Source of the DNA: Actinoalloteichus fjordicus
GTDB taxonomy: Bacteria; Actinomycetota; Actinomycetes; Mycobacteriales; Pseudonocardiaceae
Reading direction: 5' to 3'
NCBI RefSeq assembly: GCF_001941625.1
Contig: NZ_CP016076.1
Location: 3,224,001 to 3,288,000 of the forward strand
DNA: 64,000 nucleotides
The translations under genes were made by a program, and so were the position numbers. Position 1 is the first letter of the stretch; each line of letters starts with the position of its first letter. The notes under the pieces were generated by a model. The model searched no databases and was not told the DNA's origin. It saw nothing but the letters and a program-made list of their open reading frames with translations. Positions 35,215 to 44,477 of the stretch are shown in pieces.

Positions 35215-36453
35215 GTGACCATCACCACGCGCACCAACTGGTCGGGCAGCGTCACCTTCGCCGCGGACCGGGTCGAGTCGCCTCGTTCCGTCGATCAGGT
35301 TCGAGAGCTGGTGACCGGCTCCCGCTCGGCCCATGTGGTGGGCGCGGGCCACTCCTTCAACCGGATCGCCGACACCACCGGGACGTTGATCTCGCTCGAC
35401 GACCTGCCTGCGGTGTTCGACCTTCGCCAGGACACCGTGCGCGTCGGCGCAGGCATGCGGCTCGCCGAGCTGGCGGCCCGGCTGCACGCCCACGGCGTGG
35501 CGCTGCCCGCCCTGCCGTCCCTGCCGCACATCACGGCCGCCGGGGCCTGCGCCACCGCGACCCACGGATCGGGTACGGCGATCGGCTCCCTCGCGGGCCT
35601 GGTCAGATCGGTGGACCTCGTCACTGCCGACGGCTCGACGCTGCGGCTGGACACCACGGACGAGGACTTCGCGGGCTCGGTGGTGTCGCTCGGCGCGCTG
35701 GGCGTCGTCGTGGCGATGGAGCTGGCCGTGTGTCCGGCGTTCGACGTGGCACAGCGCGTCTTCCAGGACATGCCGTGGGAGGCGCTGGTGACGAATCTCG
35801 ACGCGGTGCTCTCCTGTGCCTACAGCGTGAGCGCGTTCACCACCTGGAGCGGCACGGCGGAGGTGTGGACCAAGGTGCGCACCGGCGACCCGTCCGCCGA
35901 CCTGCGCTGGACCGGCGCCCGCGAGGCGACCGAGCCCCGCCACCCCGTGCCCGGCCAGCCCGCGCACCACTGCACGACCCAACTCGGCGAGCCCGGCCCG
36001 TGGCACGAACGGCTGCCGCATTTTCGGGCGGACTTCACCCCCAGCGTGGGAGCGGAGCTGCAGTCCGAGTACTTCGTCGCCCGCGAGCACGCTCCCGAGG
36101 CGCTCCGCGCGCTGGCAGACCTGCACGCCGAGTTCGCCCCGGTGCTGCTGACCTCGGAGATCCGCACCATCGACGCCGACGAGCACTGGCTGAGCCCGAC
36201 CTACCGACGACCCAGCGTGGCGGTGCACTTCACCTGGCGGCCCGACGCCGCAGCGGTGGGCCGGATCGTGCTGCGGATCGAGGAGGCCCTCGCGCCGTGG
36301 GCGACCAGGCCGCACTGGGGGAAGCTGTTCGCCCTGCCTCCGGAGGTGCTGCGCGCCCGATACGAGCGCTGGGACGACTTCCGTGCCCTCCTCGACAGGC
36401 ACGACCCGACGAGGAGGTTCCGCAACGACCTCGTCGAGGGCTGGTTCGGCTGA
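35215..36453 (+). CDS. alditol oxidase (covalent-FAD, AldO/xylitol oxidase family)
   Basis: A 412-residue VAO/PCMH-type flavoprotein closely patterned on Streptomyces AldO (418 residues). TNWSGSVTFAADRVESPRS opens the FAD domain. VVGAGHSFNRIADT places His46 at the position that covalently binds FAD in AldO. PSLPHITAAGACATATHGSG is the second FAD loop, and the C-terminus has HWGKLFAL. AldO oxidises xylitol, sorbitol and other alditols at C1 with O2, releasing H2O2. D-arabinono-1,4-lactone oxidase is the wider family name. The GTG start has no Shine-Dalgarno site; CACAAT 7 bases upstream suggests a leaderless start. Confidence 0.87.
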   Translation: MTITTRTNWSGSVTFAADRVESPRSVDQVRELVTGSRSAHVVGAGHSFNRIADTTGTLISLDDLPAVFDLRQDTVRVGAGMRLAELAARLHAHGVALPALPSLPHITAAGACATATHGSGTAIGSLAGLVRSVDLVTADGSTLRLDTTDEDFAGSVVSLGALGVVVAMELAVCPAFDVAQRVFQDMPWEALVTNLDAVLSCAYSVSAFTTWSGTAEVWTKVRTGDPSADLRWTGAREATEPRHPVPGQPAHHCTTQLGEPGPWHERLPHFRADFTPSVGAELQSEYFVAREHAPEALRALADLHAEFAPVLLTSEIRTIDADEHWLSPTYRRPSVAVHFTWRPDAAAVGRIVLRIEEALAPWATRPHWGKLFALPPEVLRARYERWDDFRALLDRHDPTRRFRNDLVEGWFG

Positions 36454-36618
36454 CGCTCGCCGAGCCTGCGGCTCGCCGACGGCCGGGCGTGTCCCGGGAC
36501 GAGGCGATCGGTGGGCGGAGGCGCCGACGGCTTCGCTGCTGTCGCCGTCGGATCCGGGCAACCCGGCGCGGTGGGCGTCCGCAGACGGGGGCAGGCGGTC
36601 CAGCCTGCTCCGGTCTCG

Positions 36619-36631
36619 TAGGGTCTGTCGC
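36619..36631 (+). promoter_or_regulatory. leaderless promoter of the serine hydrolase gene
   Basis: TAGGGT (36619-36624), a common actinobacterial -10 sequence, lies 7 bases before GTG 36632. No Shine-Dalgarno site is present. Confidence 0.5.
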
Positions 36632-37471
36632 GTGGAGCGGTTGCAGCAGTTGACGAGCCCGAAGATCGCGGCCGAGTGGCCGGTGGACACCGCGACGATC
36701 GCGGTGGTCGGCGCCGACGGTGCGCTGTTGGGGCAGTACGGCGACCTGGACCGGGTGTACCCGCTCGCCTCGGTCACCAAGCTGCTGACGGCCTATGCCG
36801 TGCTGATCGCCGTAGAAGAGGGCGCGGTGGAGTGGGATCACCCCGCGGGCCCGGCAGGCTCGACGCTGCGCCACCTGATCGCCCACACCTCGGGCCTCGC
36901 CTTCGAGGGCGGCACGACGGTCGCCGAGGTCGGCGCGAAACGCGTCTACTCCAACGGCGGGTTCGACCTGCTCACGGCGACGGTCGAGGAGGCGTCGGGG
37001 ATCTCCTTCGCGTCGTACCTGGCCGAGGCGGTGCTGGAGCCGCTCGGAATGTCGAGCACGGTGTTGGCCGGCAGCCCGGCGGCGGGAGCCGTCGCCAGCG
37101 GGGCCGATCTGGTCCGATTCGCCGCGGAACTGCAGTCGCCGCAGCTGGTGTCACCGGAGCTGGTGAGCGAGGCGACCACCGTGGCGTTCCCCGGCCGGGA
37201 CGGAGTGCTGCCCGGTTACGGGATGCAGCGTCCCAACGACTGGGGCCTCGGCTTCGAGTTGCGCGACGGCAAGGAGCCGCACTGGACCGGGACGCTCACC
37301 TCGCCGTCGACGTTCGGCCATTTCGGTCAGTCCGGCACCTTCCTCTGGGTGGACCCCGTGCTCAAGGTCGCCTGTATCGCCCTGACCGACCGCGTGTTCG
37401 GCCGGTGGGCGATCCGGGCCTGGTCCGAGTTCAACGATGCACTGGTCACCGAACTGCGTGGGCGATCATGA
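36632..37471 (+). CDS. serine hydrolase, beta-lactamase/DD-peptidase superfamily (class C-like)
   Basis: A 279-residue protein with the penicillin-binding fold motifs SVTK (S47-K50), YSN (Y106-N108) and a C-terminal GHFGQSG in the KTG-like place. There is no signal peptide, so it appears cytoplasmic, like the esterase EstB-type members of this superfamily. It is shorter than class C beta-lactamases (about 360 residues). Function could be an esterase, amidase or D-amino peptidase; beta-lactamase activity is not implied. GTG 36632 was chosen because the first residues match the usual start of the fold and a TAGGGT box sits just upstream. Confidence 0.82.
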   Translation: MERLQQLTSPKIAAEWPVDTATIAVVGADGALLGQYGDLDRVYPLASVTKLLTAYAVLIAVEEGAVEWDHPAGPAGSTLRHLIAHTSGLAFEGGTTVAEVGAKRVYSNGGFDLLTATVEEASGISFASYLAEAVLEPLGMSSTVLAGSPAAGAVASGADLVRFAAELQSPQLVSPELVSEATTVAFPGRDGVLPGYGMQRPNDWGLGFELRDGKEPHWTGTLTSPSTFGHFGQSGTFLWVDPVLKVACIALTDRVFGRWAIRAWSEFNDALVTELRGRS

Positions 37472-37803
37472 GGCCTCCTGACCTGGTGGTCTTCAGCGCG
37501 CGGGCTGAGCGAGCCGCTGCGCCGAGCTCGGCCGGTCGACGGTCCGGCGTCGCTCCGTACGGAGTCGAGACCAGTCGCGGGCGGCTCGGCGACTGAGCCG
37601 GTCCGCACCGATCGCTGTGCCACCATTGCGAGACGTCCGAGTCGGCTCGGATGATCGACCTTCCGCGACGCGAGTGCGGCACGCCGCCGCCTTGCCGCCC
37701 CGGACTCGTCGGGCGTATCGCCGCCTGCCGACGGCGCGGCAGCCGGTGACGTGGAGACCCGCACCTTCGGTGCGGCGGCGATCGGGCGGCTCGTGTCGGC
37801 GGG

Positions 37804-38976
37804 CTACCCGGCGCTCGACCCTGCCGCGCCGTTCGAACCCGTCAGATAGCGGGCGACGGTCGCACGCAGTTGATCGGCGTGCTGGTAGATCTCCTCGGCG
37901 TGGGTGATCGGGATGCGCGTCTCGTTCTTCGCCGCGTCGAACACGCCGAGGTACTTCTGAGACCTGTTGAACCACAGTCGCGCGATCGGTCTGCGGTTGT
38001 TGTCGTCGAGCAGCACGCCGAAGTACGTCTTGGTGTCTCGAGCCGTGATCCGAGCGGCTTGCACCTCGCTGCACACGATCGCCCGGACGATGCGGAAGCC
38101 CTCCAGCTCCTCCTCGGTCGTGAGAATGCCGCGACGTGCCTCACCTGCCTCCTCGTCGACGTCCGCAGGCGCTTCGCCGGAGTCGGTGATCGTCGGCCCG
38201 CCGAGGTCCGCCGCACCCATGTCGTCGAACGGGGCGACCCGGCCGCTGACGTATCCGCCCGAGGAGCCGAGGGCCGTCTTCAAACGATCGTTGACCTGTT
38301 CGGTGAGGAACTGGCGCATCGCCTTGTCCACCAGCGGCAGGAACTGATCACGGACGCGCTGCGTGAACGAGCGTTCATAGACGCGAGTGGTCAGGAACCG
38401 AACCCACTCGTCGTCGGGCTCGGTGAACTGCGCGGCGAGGACCCGCTTGATCCTTCCGACGTACTTGAGTTCGCCCGCGGCGTTGATCACGGAGTCCAGA
38501 TCGAAGGACTCCTTGGTCAGCTTCGCCAACTCCGGTAACAGCGTCTCGTCGATGTCGGTGAGATCGAAGATCAGGAACGGCTTGTCGTCCATCCGGTTCG
38601 GTGCGTCGAGATCGGTGTAGAAGTGGTAGGTCTCGCCGTTGGTCAGGATTGCGATTCGTGCGTTCGTGACCGCGAAGTACCGGAACAGCTGCGAGGCATG
38701 TTCGATGCGGAGCGGGTCGTTGACCTTCTTGGCCTCGACGAGCACCTGGACCTCGCCATCGTGCACGATGGCGTAATCGACCTTCTCGCCCTTCTTCATC
38801 CCGACGTCCACGGTGAACTCCGGGATCACCTCGGCGGGATTGAAGACGTCGTAGCCGAGAACGGAGCTGATGAAGGGCATGACGAAGGCATTCTTCGTCG
38901 CCTCTTCCGTCTCGACGCTCCCCTTGTGCTGATGGACCTTCAGCGCCAGTTCCTGCGTCCGCTCCGCAATGTCCAT
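37804..38976 (-). CDS. stand-alone type I restriction endonuclease HsdR-N-like protein
   Basis: A 390-residue protein. The N-terminal 180 residues follow the HsdR N-terminal nuclease domain: TEEATKNAFVMPFISSVLGYDVFNPAEVIPEF, then VDYAIVHDGEVQVLVEAKK with the PD-(D/E)xK residues D67, E81 and K83, then ASQLFRYFAVTNARIAILTNGETYHFY. No helicase/translocase domain is present, unlike full HsdR of about 1000 residues. The C-terminal part (about 270-390) is a separate alpha/beta region with LEGFRIVRAIVCSEV and RIPITHAEEIYQHAD. No HsdM or HsdS is adjacent. The family is widespread and annotated as restriction-like, but its role is unproven. GAGAGGA precedes ATG 38976. Confidence 0.83.
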   Translation of the reverse strand: MDIAERTQELALKVHQHKGSVETEEATKNAFVMPFISSVLGYDVFNPAEVIPEFTVDVGMKKGEKVDYAIVHDGEVQVLVEAKKVNDPLRIEHASQLFRYFAVTNARIAILTNGETYHFYTDLDAPNRMDDKPFLIFDLTDIDETLLPELAKLTKESFDLDSVINAAGELKYVGRIKRVLAAQFTEPDDEWVRFLTTRVYERSFTQRVRDQFLPLVDKAMRQFLTEQVNDRLKTALGSSGGYVSGRVAPFDDMGAADLGGPTITDSGEAPADVDEEAGEARRGILTTEEELEGFRIVRAIVCSEVQAARITARDTKTYFGVLLDDNNRRPIARLWFNRSQKYLGVFDAAKNETRIPITHAEEIYQHADQLRATVARYLTGSNGAAGSSAG

Positions 38977-39676
38977 GCCGCTGATCCTCTCGCCGGGAAC
39001 ATGAGCTCGCGCAGTGCGTCGGTTCTCTCGTCGCGGGAATCCGGTATTCGCGGCGGGATGGCCTTCGATCAACTGCACGAGCTGGATCGAGAGTGCGCGG
39101 CCCGGTGTTAGCGAAGTCGACCGCTCTGTCACCGGGCTGTTTCGTATTCGTGTCATCGCCGGTTCTCGCTCGGCGAGGAGGCCGCTCCCGACCGATGAGG
39201 CGGCCGGCCCCTCGGATTTGGAACGGACACCGACTCGACAGACTCCGCTTGTCCGACCGATGTCGGGACAAGCCGGTACGGCACGACGTTCCCCGGCGAG
39301 TGACGGGCCCGCGGTGAGCCGGTCGCCTCGGCCGCCCTGCTGATCTGCGATGCGAGGGGAGGGGAGGCGGGCGCGATCGCGTCGCCGTTCGGAACGGGTC
39401 GACGATGCCACCGGGGACGTCACCCAGCTGACGGTGGAGGTGTCCTACGACGACGGCGAGAGCTGGGCCACTGTGCGTACCCGGTCGGCGGACGGGTGCC
39501 TCTCCGACCAGCAGTCGGAGGCTGTCGACTCGCGGTGGGTCGTGCGCCCCGACGCCGAGGGCAACACCGCAGGACGCGATCTGCGCCTACCCGCTCTCCG
39601 CCCGGCGAGTGAGGTGATCGGGGAAGCGGCGGTCCGGTGGGGGACACGGCCGCCGCCCCGATGCACCCGACGGCGG
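38977..39676. other. 700-bp spacer upstream of the HsdR-like gene
   Basis: No convincing gene. Near the right end, GCCGCCG (39649-39655) can pair with CGGCGGC (39671-39677), a 7-bp hairpin touching the stop codon of the peroxidase/glycyl-radical gene and possibly acting as its terminator. Confidence 0.4.
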
Positions 39677-42600
39677 CTACCGCATCGGCTCGACGCTGAA
39701 CGGCCTGCGTTCGTGGGTGCGCTGGTGCTCGGGGAACATCGAGATGAAGAACTCCGACCAGCCGCCCATCCGGACCCGGAGGAGGTCGTACTTCTCCGGA
39801 TCACGGCAGGCCGCGGCGAAGGTCTCCGGGTTCGCACAGGTCACGGTGAGCAGATTGGACCCGGCGCCCTGCGCGAAGGTACGAAGGACCTCCTTCAGCA
39901 CACCGAGATCGAAGTCCTCCCTGATGTTGAAGTCGGTGGGCGCGGTGTCCCAGAGCTCGGCGGAACCCGCGCCGCTGAGGCTCTTCAACACCGTCAGGAA
40001 CTCGGCATCCTGATGGTCGACGGGCCGGTCACCGGGACTGGGCGTGGGGCTGAGATCGGTGGCCAGCGGCTCGCCGGCACGGCGTCCCTCCGCCGACGCC
40101 CCCGCAGCGGCACCGAACTCCAGGTAGTTCTCGAAGGTGCCGACCCCAGGCTGCATCTGGAGACCGAAGGGATGTTCGGCCGTGCCGTACCGCCCGGCCA
40201 GCTCGACCATGGTGCGCGCGGTCGGGGCGGCGGGATCGGTGAACACGCCCAGCACCGTCGTGGACATCCGCTGGAGGAAGTCGTTCCCGAAGGAGTCGAC
40301 CTCCGGATTCCCTCGGCCGTACTTCGGCAGCACCAGCGCGGCCGCTCGGATGTCACGGAAGCGTTCGGCGCGTTCGGCGATCCGGCCCTCGCCCGCCAGT
40401 GTGCTGACGAACGGCTCCACCATGGACTCGCCCCAGTCGCACATCAGCGCCTCGACGAGTTCCGGCAGGGAGGTCACCGCCGTCGTCGGATCGAAGACGA
40501 GGCGCCGCACGGCGTACAGCGAGTTGATGGCGTTGGGCAGCGCGGTGAAGCAGGGCGCGATCACGTTGTAGCGGGCGCCGCCCGCGTAGTAGTCCATGCC
40601 CTTCTCGACGCAGTCGTCGACGAAGACCGACAGCAGCGGGGACGGGCACACGTCGCTCATCTGCCCGTACAGTCCCAGCATTCCGTCGGCCTGCTTGGCG
40701 TACATCCAGGACAGGTGGGTGAAGAACAGGTCCAGCACCTCGTCGAAGGAGGCGATCTCACCGGGCTTCGGCGAGGTGAACGACACCCGCTGGCCTCGGA
40801 AGAACATCGGTCCCGCCGTCAGCCACGACTTGCCCTGATTGAGGGTGGCCTCCAGGACCTGCAGGGTGTTGACGTTGCCGAGGGTGAACCAGTTCTTCCC
40901 CACGAACTGCGGTTCGTAGCAGCCGTCGCAGGCGTAGTCTCGCGCGACGCTCAGCGGCACGGTGCTGCGCCACTTCTCCCCCGCCTTCTCGGCCACCGGG
41001 GTGAACTCCGTCGGCCCTCGGCCCGCGCCGATGTCCTCCCCGCTGCGCACGAGTCCAGGGATGACCTTCTCGTCGTTGATCAGGATCGGATGGGCACCGC
41101 CGCTGATGAGTGCGAGTGCCGACTCGTCCAGGTACTCCTGCGGAATGTCGGACCGCACTCGGAGGGACAGGCAGGGCGCGTTCAACGGCAGTCGGCGGGC
41201 CGCCCGAAGACAGAGCATCGTCATGCGGTTGTAGGCGGGCCTGCCTGCCCCCGGCTCGTCGTCGGCCAGCGTGCCGCCGACGGTGATCTGCTGCACCCAC
41301 TGGTTGTTGGACCCGCCCTGCGGGTAGTTCCCCGCCGCGCCGCCCATCGCCATGTTGCCGTCCGGCTGGTGATCGTCGACGAACATGCGGTTCCAGAGCA
41401 CGCTCTCGCCGAGCTTGACCCACAGGCAGTCGATGATCTCCTGTGCCTGGTCGTCGTCGATCTCGCCCAGGGCGAGATCGCGATCGTAGAAGGGCTGGAG
41501 GAGCTGGTCGAGCCTGCCGATCGCCGTCGGTTCTCCGATCAGGTGGAGGCACGAGTGCAGGGTGAAGATCAACTGGGTGGCCTCGACGAGGCTCTCCGGC
41601 GGATTCACGGCGAGCCTCCGCATCCTCGCCTCGACGTCGGTGAGGTTGCGCCGTTCGGTCTCCAAGGAGACGGGCAGCTCCGCTGCGGTGTCCGCTGCCA
41701 GGTCGGCGAAGGCCAGGCAGTGTGCCTGGACCCCCTCCAACGCGAGGCGGGTGGCGAGGTAGAACTGCCGCTTCTGTTCATCGGTCGCTTCGGCCAGCCG
41801 GGTCGCGACGTCGTCGATGAGTCCGCCAAGCCCGTGGTCCAGCAGCCGCTGGTAGTCGGGGACGACGTGTCCGACCCCGGAGGCATGACCGAGGTTGCGG
41901 AAGAAGTTGCCGAGCTTCTCGTCCTGCCGGATGTAGTCCACGACGTACTTGCCCTGGCCGAGCCCGAGAGCGGGCATGCCGCCGACGATGATCTCCAGTG
42001 GATCGAGGTGATAGGTGTCGGCGCCGTTCACCCAGTTGCCCGCCGCGTCGGTCGTGCGTCCTCGAAAGCCGTACTCCTTGCTGGCGAACACACTGCCCAG
42101 ACTGAGCTTCACGGCCCAGCCCATACGCTCCGTCACCGGGCGGTTCATGATCTCCGCCGCGCGTTCGGCACCGAACTCCTTCGCCACGAGGACCGACAGG
42201 TGCCCCGGCTCCGGCTGAACGCGGTCGAAGTACCAGTTGTCCTGCCAGCGGGAGAAGGTCTTGCTCAGCAGCCGGAGCACTCGTTTGGACGGCGGCAGGA
42301 AACGCTGCCGATCGTCCCCGGCCATGGTGGTCATGCGGAACAGGTAGTCGCGGTGGTTGTAGTACATGTAGCCGTTGCGCGACCGCTCGGTGAAATGGCG
42401 GTCGAGGCGATTCCAGTCCATACCGGGGAATTCGTCCCAGCCGACGTCGGACAGGTTCGCCAGAGTGATGGGCGCCAGCTCCAGGGCGGTCTGACTCGGA
42501 ATGAAGTAGAAGCCGCCGATGTCGGCGTGTGCGGAGGTCAACAGGCGGTCGGCCATGTATCCCGGCTGGTCGCCGATCTGGGTGGACATGATCGATTCCA

Positions 42601-43618
42601 GGACGCGGACGTCCTTGGCGTAGCCCGCGAAGTAGACGCCGTGCTCGTCACGCAGGCTCGCACCCTTACGGCGCAGGTCGTCGCGACTGACGGCGTCGGA
42701 GGTGCCGTAGGGCAGGCCGAGCCGCAGGATTCGCATCGTGTCACCCGCGTCGCCCTGCGCTCGGGAGCACTTGATGTGGCTGCGTTCGTCCCTGGTCGGC
42801 ACGATGATGTCCTCGGCCGTGCGGCCGACGAGATCCTCGATCTGGTCCGGACCCATGTTGAGGATGTGGTCCCAGTTGAAGGCGAAACGCTGAGCGAGGA
42901 CGAAGGAGGATCCCGCGTACGCCGGGTCCTCGTTGCCGACGATCGTGTGGCCCTCGATGGTCACCGGATCGGTGGGGTTGTTCAGGTTCTCGGAGAATCG
43001 ACAGCCGAGCACCTTCCCGCCGAGCTTGTCCTTGCGTACCGACTTCGTCGCCGCCTCCTGGGACACGGTCCGAGCCGGGTCGACGCAGCCGCTGTCGGCC
43101 AGCAGCTCTGACACCAGTTCGAACACGGCGGCACAGTCGCCGTCGCGGTCTGACTTCAGGTGGAACCACAGATCGGCCTGTGAATCGGCGAAGGTGCCAC
43201 GGGATCGCTCGAAGACGTCCGAGGTGCTGCCCGCGTCGCTCGACGCCGAGGGGAAGAGCATGGTCATGCCCGTCGGCGGTGCGACGCCCTCCTGCTCGCA
43301 GATCTCCAGCCACAGCCGGAAACCGACGCCGACGACCGCCGTCGTGTTGGCGTCGCCGTAGCGCTCGTGGATCGTCTCGCGGACCGTGGACATCACCCCG
43401 GACAGCAGTGCTCTGGTGACGGGGGAGCCGTTCGGCGCTCGCCAGAAGGTGGCGAAGAGGGCGTGCGGCGACGGATAGACCAGGCCGGGCTGGACATGTC
43501 GCCAGACCTCGTGTCCCTCCAACACGTTCTCCGGGGGAACGGGGCGGGCTGTCGGCCCTGGGCGGGGGCTGGGGACGGTGGTCTGCGCCGAGTCGGTGCT
43601 GGTCGATGAATCGGGCAC
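39677..43618 (-). CDS. fusion of DyP-type haem peroxidase and glycyl radical enzyme (pyruvate formate-lyase superfamily)
   Basis: One uninterrupted 1313-residue frame. Residues about 30-390 are a DyP-like peroxidase: ILNMGPDQIEDLVGRTAEDI, SHIKC with the proximal haem His at 281, and R299 eighteen residues later as in DypB, within ILRLGLPYG. The distal GxxDG motif is altered (GCRFSENLNNP; Glu210 at the Asp place). Residues about 440-1313 are a full glycyl radical enzyme: FTLHSCLHLIGEPTAIGRLD, ARDYACDGCYEPQ with thiyl Cys900 and base Glu902, and RMGGWSEFF with glycyl Gly1286. The GCxEP motif groups it with eliminase-type members such as diol dehydratase and choline lyase rather than formate lyase. 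GTG 43618 was chosen because AAAGG precedes it. No activase gene is nearby and the substrate is unknown. Confidence 0.88.
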   Translation of the reverse strand: MPDSSTSTDSAQTTVPSPRPGPTARPVPPENVLEGHEVWRHVQPGLVYPSPHALFATFWRAPNGSPVTRALLSGVMSTVRETIHERYGDANTTAVVGVGFRLWLEICEQEGVAPPTGMTMLFPSASSDAGSTSDVFERSRGTFADSQADLWFHLKSDRDGDCAAVFELVSELLADSGCVDPARTVSQEAATKSVRKDKLGGKVLGCRFSENLNNPTDPVTIEGHTIVGNEDPAYAGSSFVLAQRFAFNWDHILNMGPDQIEDLVGRTAEDIIVPTRDERSHIKCSRAQGDAGDTMRILRLGLPYGTSDAVSRDDLRRKGASLRDEHGVYFAGYAKDVRVLESIMSTQIGDQPGYMADRLLTSAHADIGGFYFIPSQTALELAPITLANLSDVGWDEFPGMDWNRLDRHFTERSRNGYMYYNHRDYLFRMTTMAGDDRQRFLPPSKRVLRLLSKTFSRWQDNWYFDRVQPEPGHLSVLVAKEFGAERAAEIMNRPVTERMGWAVKLSLGSVFASKEYGFRGRTTDAAGNWVNGADTYHLDPLEIIVGGMPALGLGQGKYVVDYIRQDEKLGNFFRNLGHASGVGHVVPDYQRLLDHGLGGLIDDVATRLAEATDEQKRQFYLATRLALEGVQAHCLAFADLAADTAAELPVSLETERRNLTDVEARMRRLAVNPPESLVEATQLIFTLHSCLHLIGEPTAIGRLDQLLQPFYDRDLALGEIDDDQAQEIIDCLWVKLGESVLWNRMFVDDHQPDGNMAMGGAAGNYPQGGSNNQWVQQITVGGTLADDEPGAGRPAYNRMTMLCLRAARRLPLNAPCLSLRVRSDIPQEYLDESALALISGGAHPILINDEKVIPGLVRSGEDIGAGRGPTEFTPVAEKAGEKWRSTVPLSVARDYACDGCYEPQFVGKNWFTLGNVNTLQVLEATLNQGKSWLTAGPMFFRGQRVSFTSPKPGEIASFDEVLDLFFTHLSWMYAKQADGMLGLYGQMSDVCPSPLLSVFVDDCVEKGMDYYAGGARYNVIAPCFTALPNAINSLYAVRRLVFDPTTAVTSLPELVEALMCDWGESMVEPFVSTLAGEGRIAERAERFRDIRAAALVLPKYGRGNPEVDSFGNDFLQRMSTTVLGVFTDPAAPTARTMVELAGRYGTAEHPFGLQMQPGVGTFENYLEFGAAAGASAEGRRAGEPLATDLSPTPSPGDRPVDHQDAEFLTVLKSLSGAGSAELWDTAPTDFNIREDFDLGVLKEVLRTFAQGAGSNLLTVTCANPETFAAACRDPEKYDLLRVRMGGWSEFFISMFPEHQRTHERRPFSVEPMR

Positions 43619-44258
43619 GGGGGAACCTTTCTCGTCGCAGGGCTGCGGCGGCGTCCGCGTATCACGCGGACACGGATCGGGTGGAATGCGTCGAGTCGCC
43701 GCCTGGAGGGAACGTCTGAAATGCGCAGCGGAGCGAGAACGCACAGAAAATGAATCTGGTTGTTGTCTTCGGGTCGGGCCGGACACTCCGAAGTTCGGTG
43801 TCCGGGCAAGTGCTCACGAGTCGGCGCGCGTTACCGGGCGAACGACGAGGTGGCACGGCATCGCGAGGCTTGCGCCGAGGAAGCGGCCGTGCCGTCGGAC
43901 GGACAGTCGAGACTGGCGACGACGGCGATCGGGTTCCTCCGAAAAGCGGCGACGCGAGAAGGGAAGATTCTTACTTGTAATAGTGTTTCCCGTGCGTAGG
44001 TCAGGCAACCGACAAGTTAGTCGTCGGCCCGTCGCCGTGTCATCCCTCGGTCGGGGGATTTGACCGGGTGATCTGATCCGTGATTCCTATTCACATTCTG
44101 CTCGACGCCTCGATCCGAATCCGCCGCCCGGTCATCGGTGCAGGGATGTCGACGGGCGAGCTCGCGCCCGGCCCGGCTGCTGCGGTGCCCGGATTCGCCC
44201 TCGCGCAGGCCGGGTAGCCGAGGAGACGAGCGACGACCAGAAGGAGGAGGGACGGATC
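43619..44258. other. 640-bp spacer between the peroxidase-radical enzyme and DUF2945 genes
   Basis: It holds AT-rich islands (about 43738-43765 and 43965-43990), unlike most spacers here, so the promoters of both divergent genes probably lie in it. A sequence around 43976-43990 (TTGTAATAGTGTTTC) resembles redox-regulator sites only loosely. No gene was recognised. Confidence 0.4.
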
Positions 44259-44477
44259 ATGGCACGACAGGAGTTCTCGCCCGGCGACGCCGTCGAGTGG
44301 AGCAGCCACGGCAGTACGGCGGCGGGCGAAGTGCGCGAGAAGATCACCGACGACACCGAGGCGGCGGGGCGCACCGTGCGTGCCTCGGCGGACGACCCGC
44401 AGTACCGCGTGCGCAGTGCCAAGAGCGGGCGGGACGCCGTGCATCGGCCGGACGCACTGCGCAGGCGACGTTCGTGA
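44259..44477 (+). CDS. DUF2945 (hypervirulence-associated TUDOR-domain-like) small protein
   Basis: A 72-residue protein with the pattern of DUF2945: FSPGDAVEWSSHGSTAAGEVREKITDDTEAAGRTVRASADDPQYRVRSAKSGRDAVHRPDALRR, broken here by positions 6-70. The short beta-barrel with GDxVxW at the start and DPxYxVxS in the middle is characteristic. Fungal relatives are called hypervirulence-associated; bacterial members have no known function. AGGAGG lies 8 bases upstream of ATG 44259. It is divergent from the DyP-radical gene. Confidence 0.82.
   Translation: MARQEFSPGDAVEWSSHGSTAAGEVREKITDDTEAAGRTVRASADDPQYRVRSAKSGRDAVHRPDALRRRRS

Noticed and set aside
33969-36653. An 894-codon open frame on the + strand spanning the caspase, EACC1 and alditol oxidase region
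   Set aside because: It crosses three recognised genes and reads as low-complexity basic sequence with no domain.
39350-43111. A 1253-codon open frame on the + strand opposite the peroxidase-radical gene
   Set aside because: It is the mirror of a strongly supported gene with all catalytic motifs. Its product is Arg/Gly/His/Val-rich without domains, the usual antisense frame in GC-rich DNA.
43965-43995. A possible Rex/FNR-like redox operator upstream of the radical-enzyme gene
   Set aside because: The similarity is limited to a few bases without clear dyad symmetry, too weak to annotate as a site.
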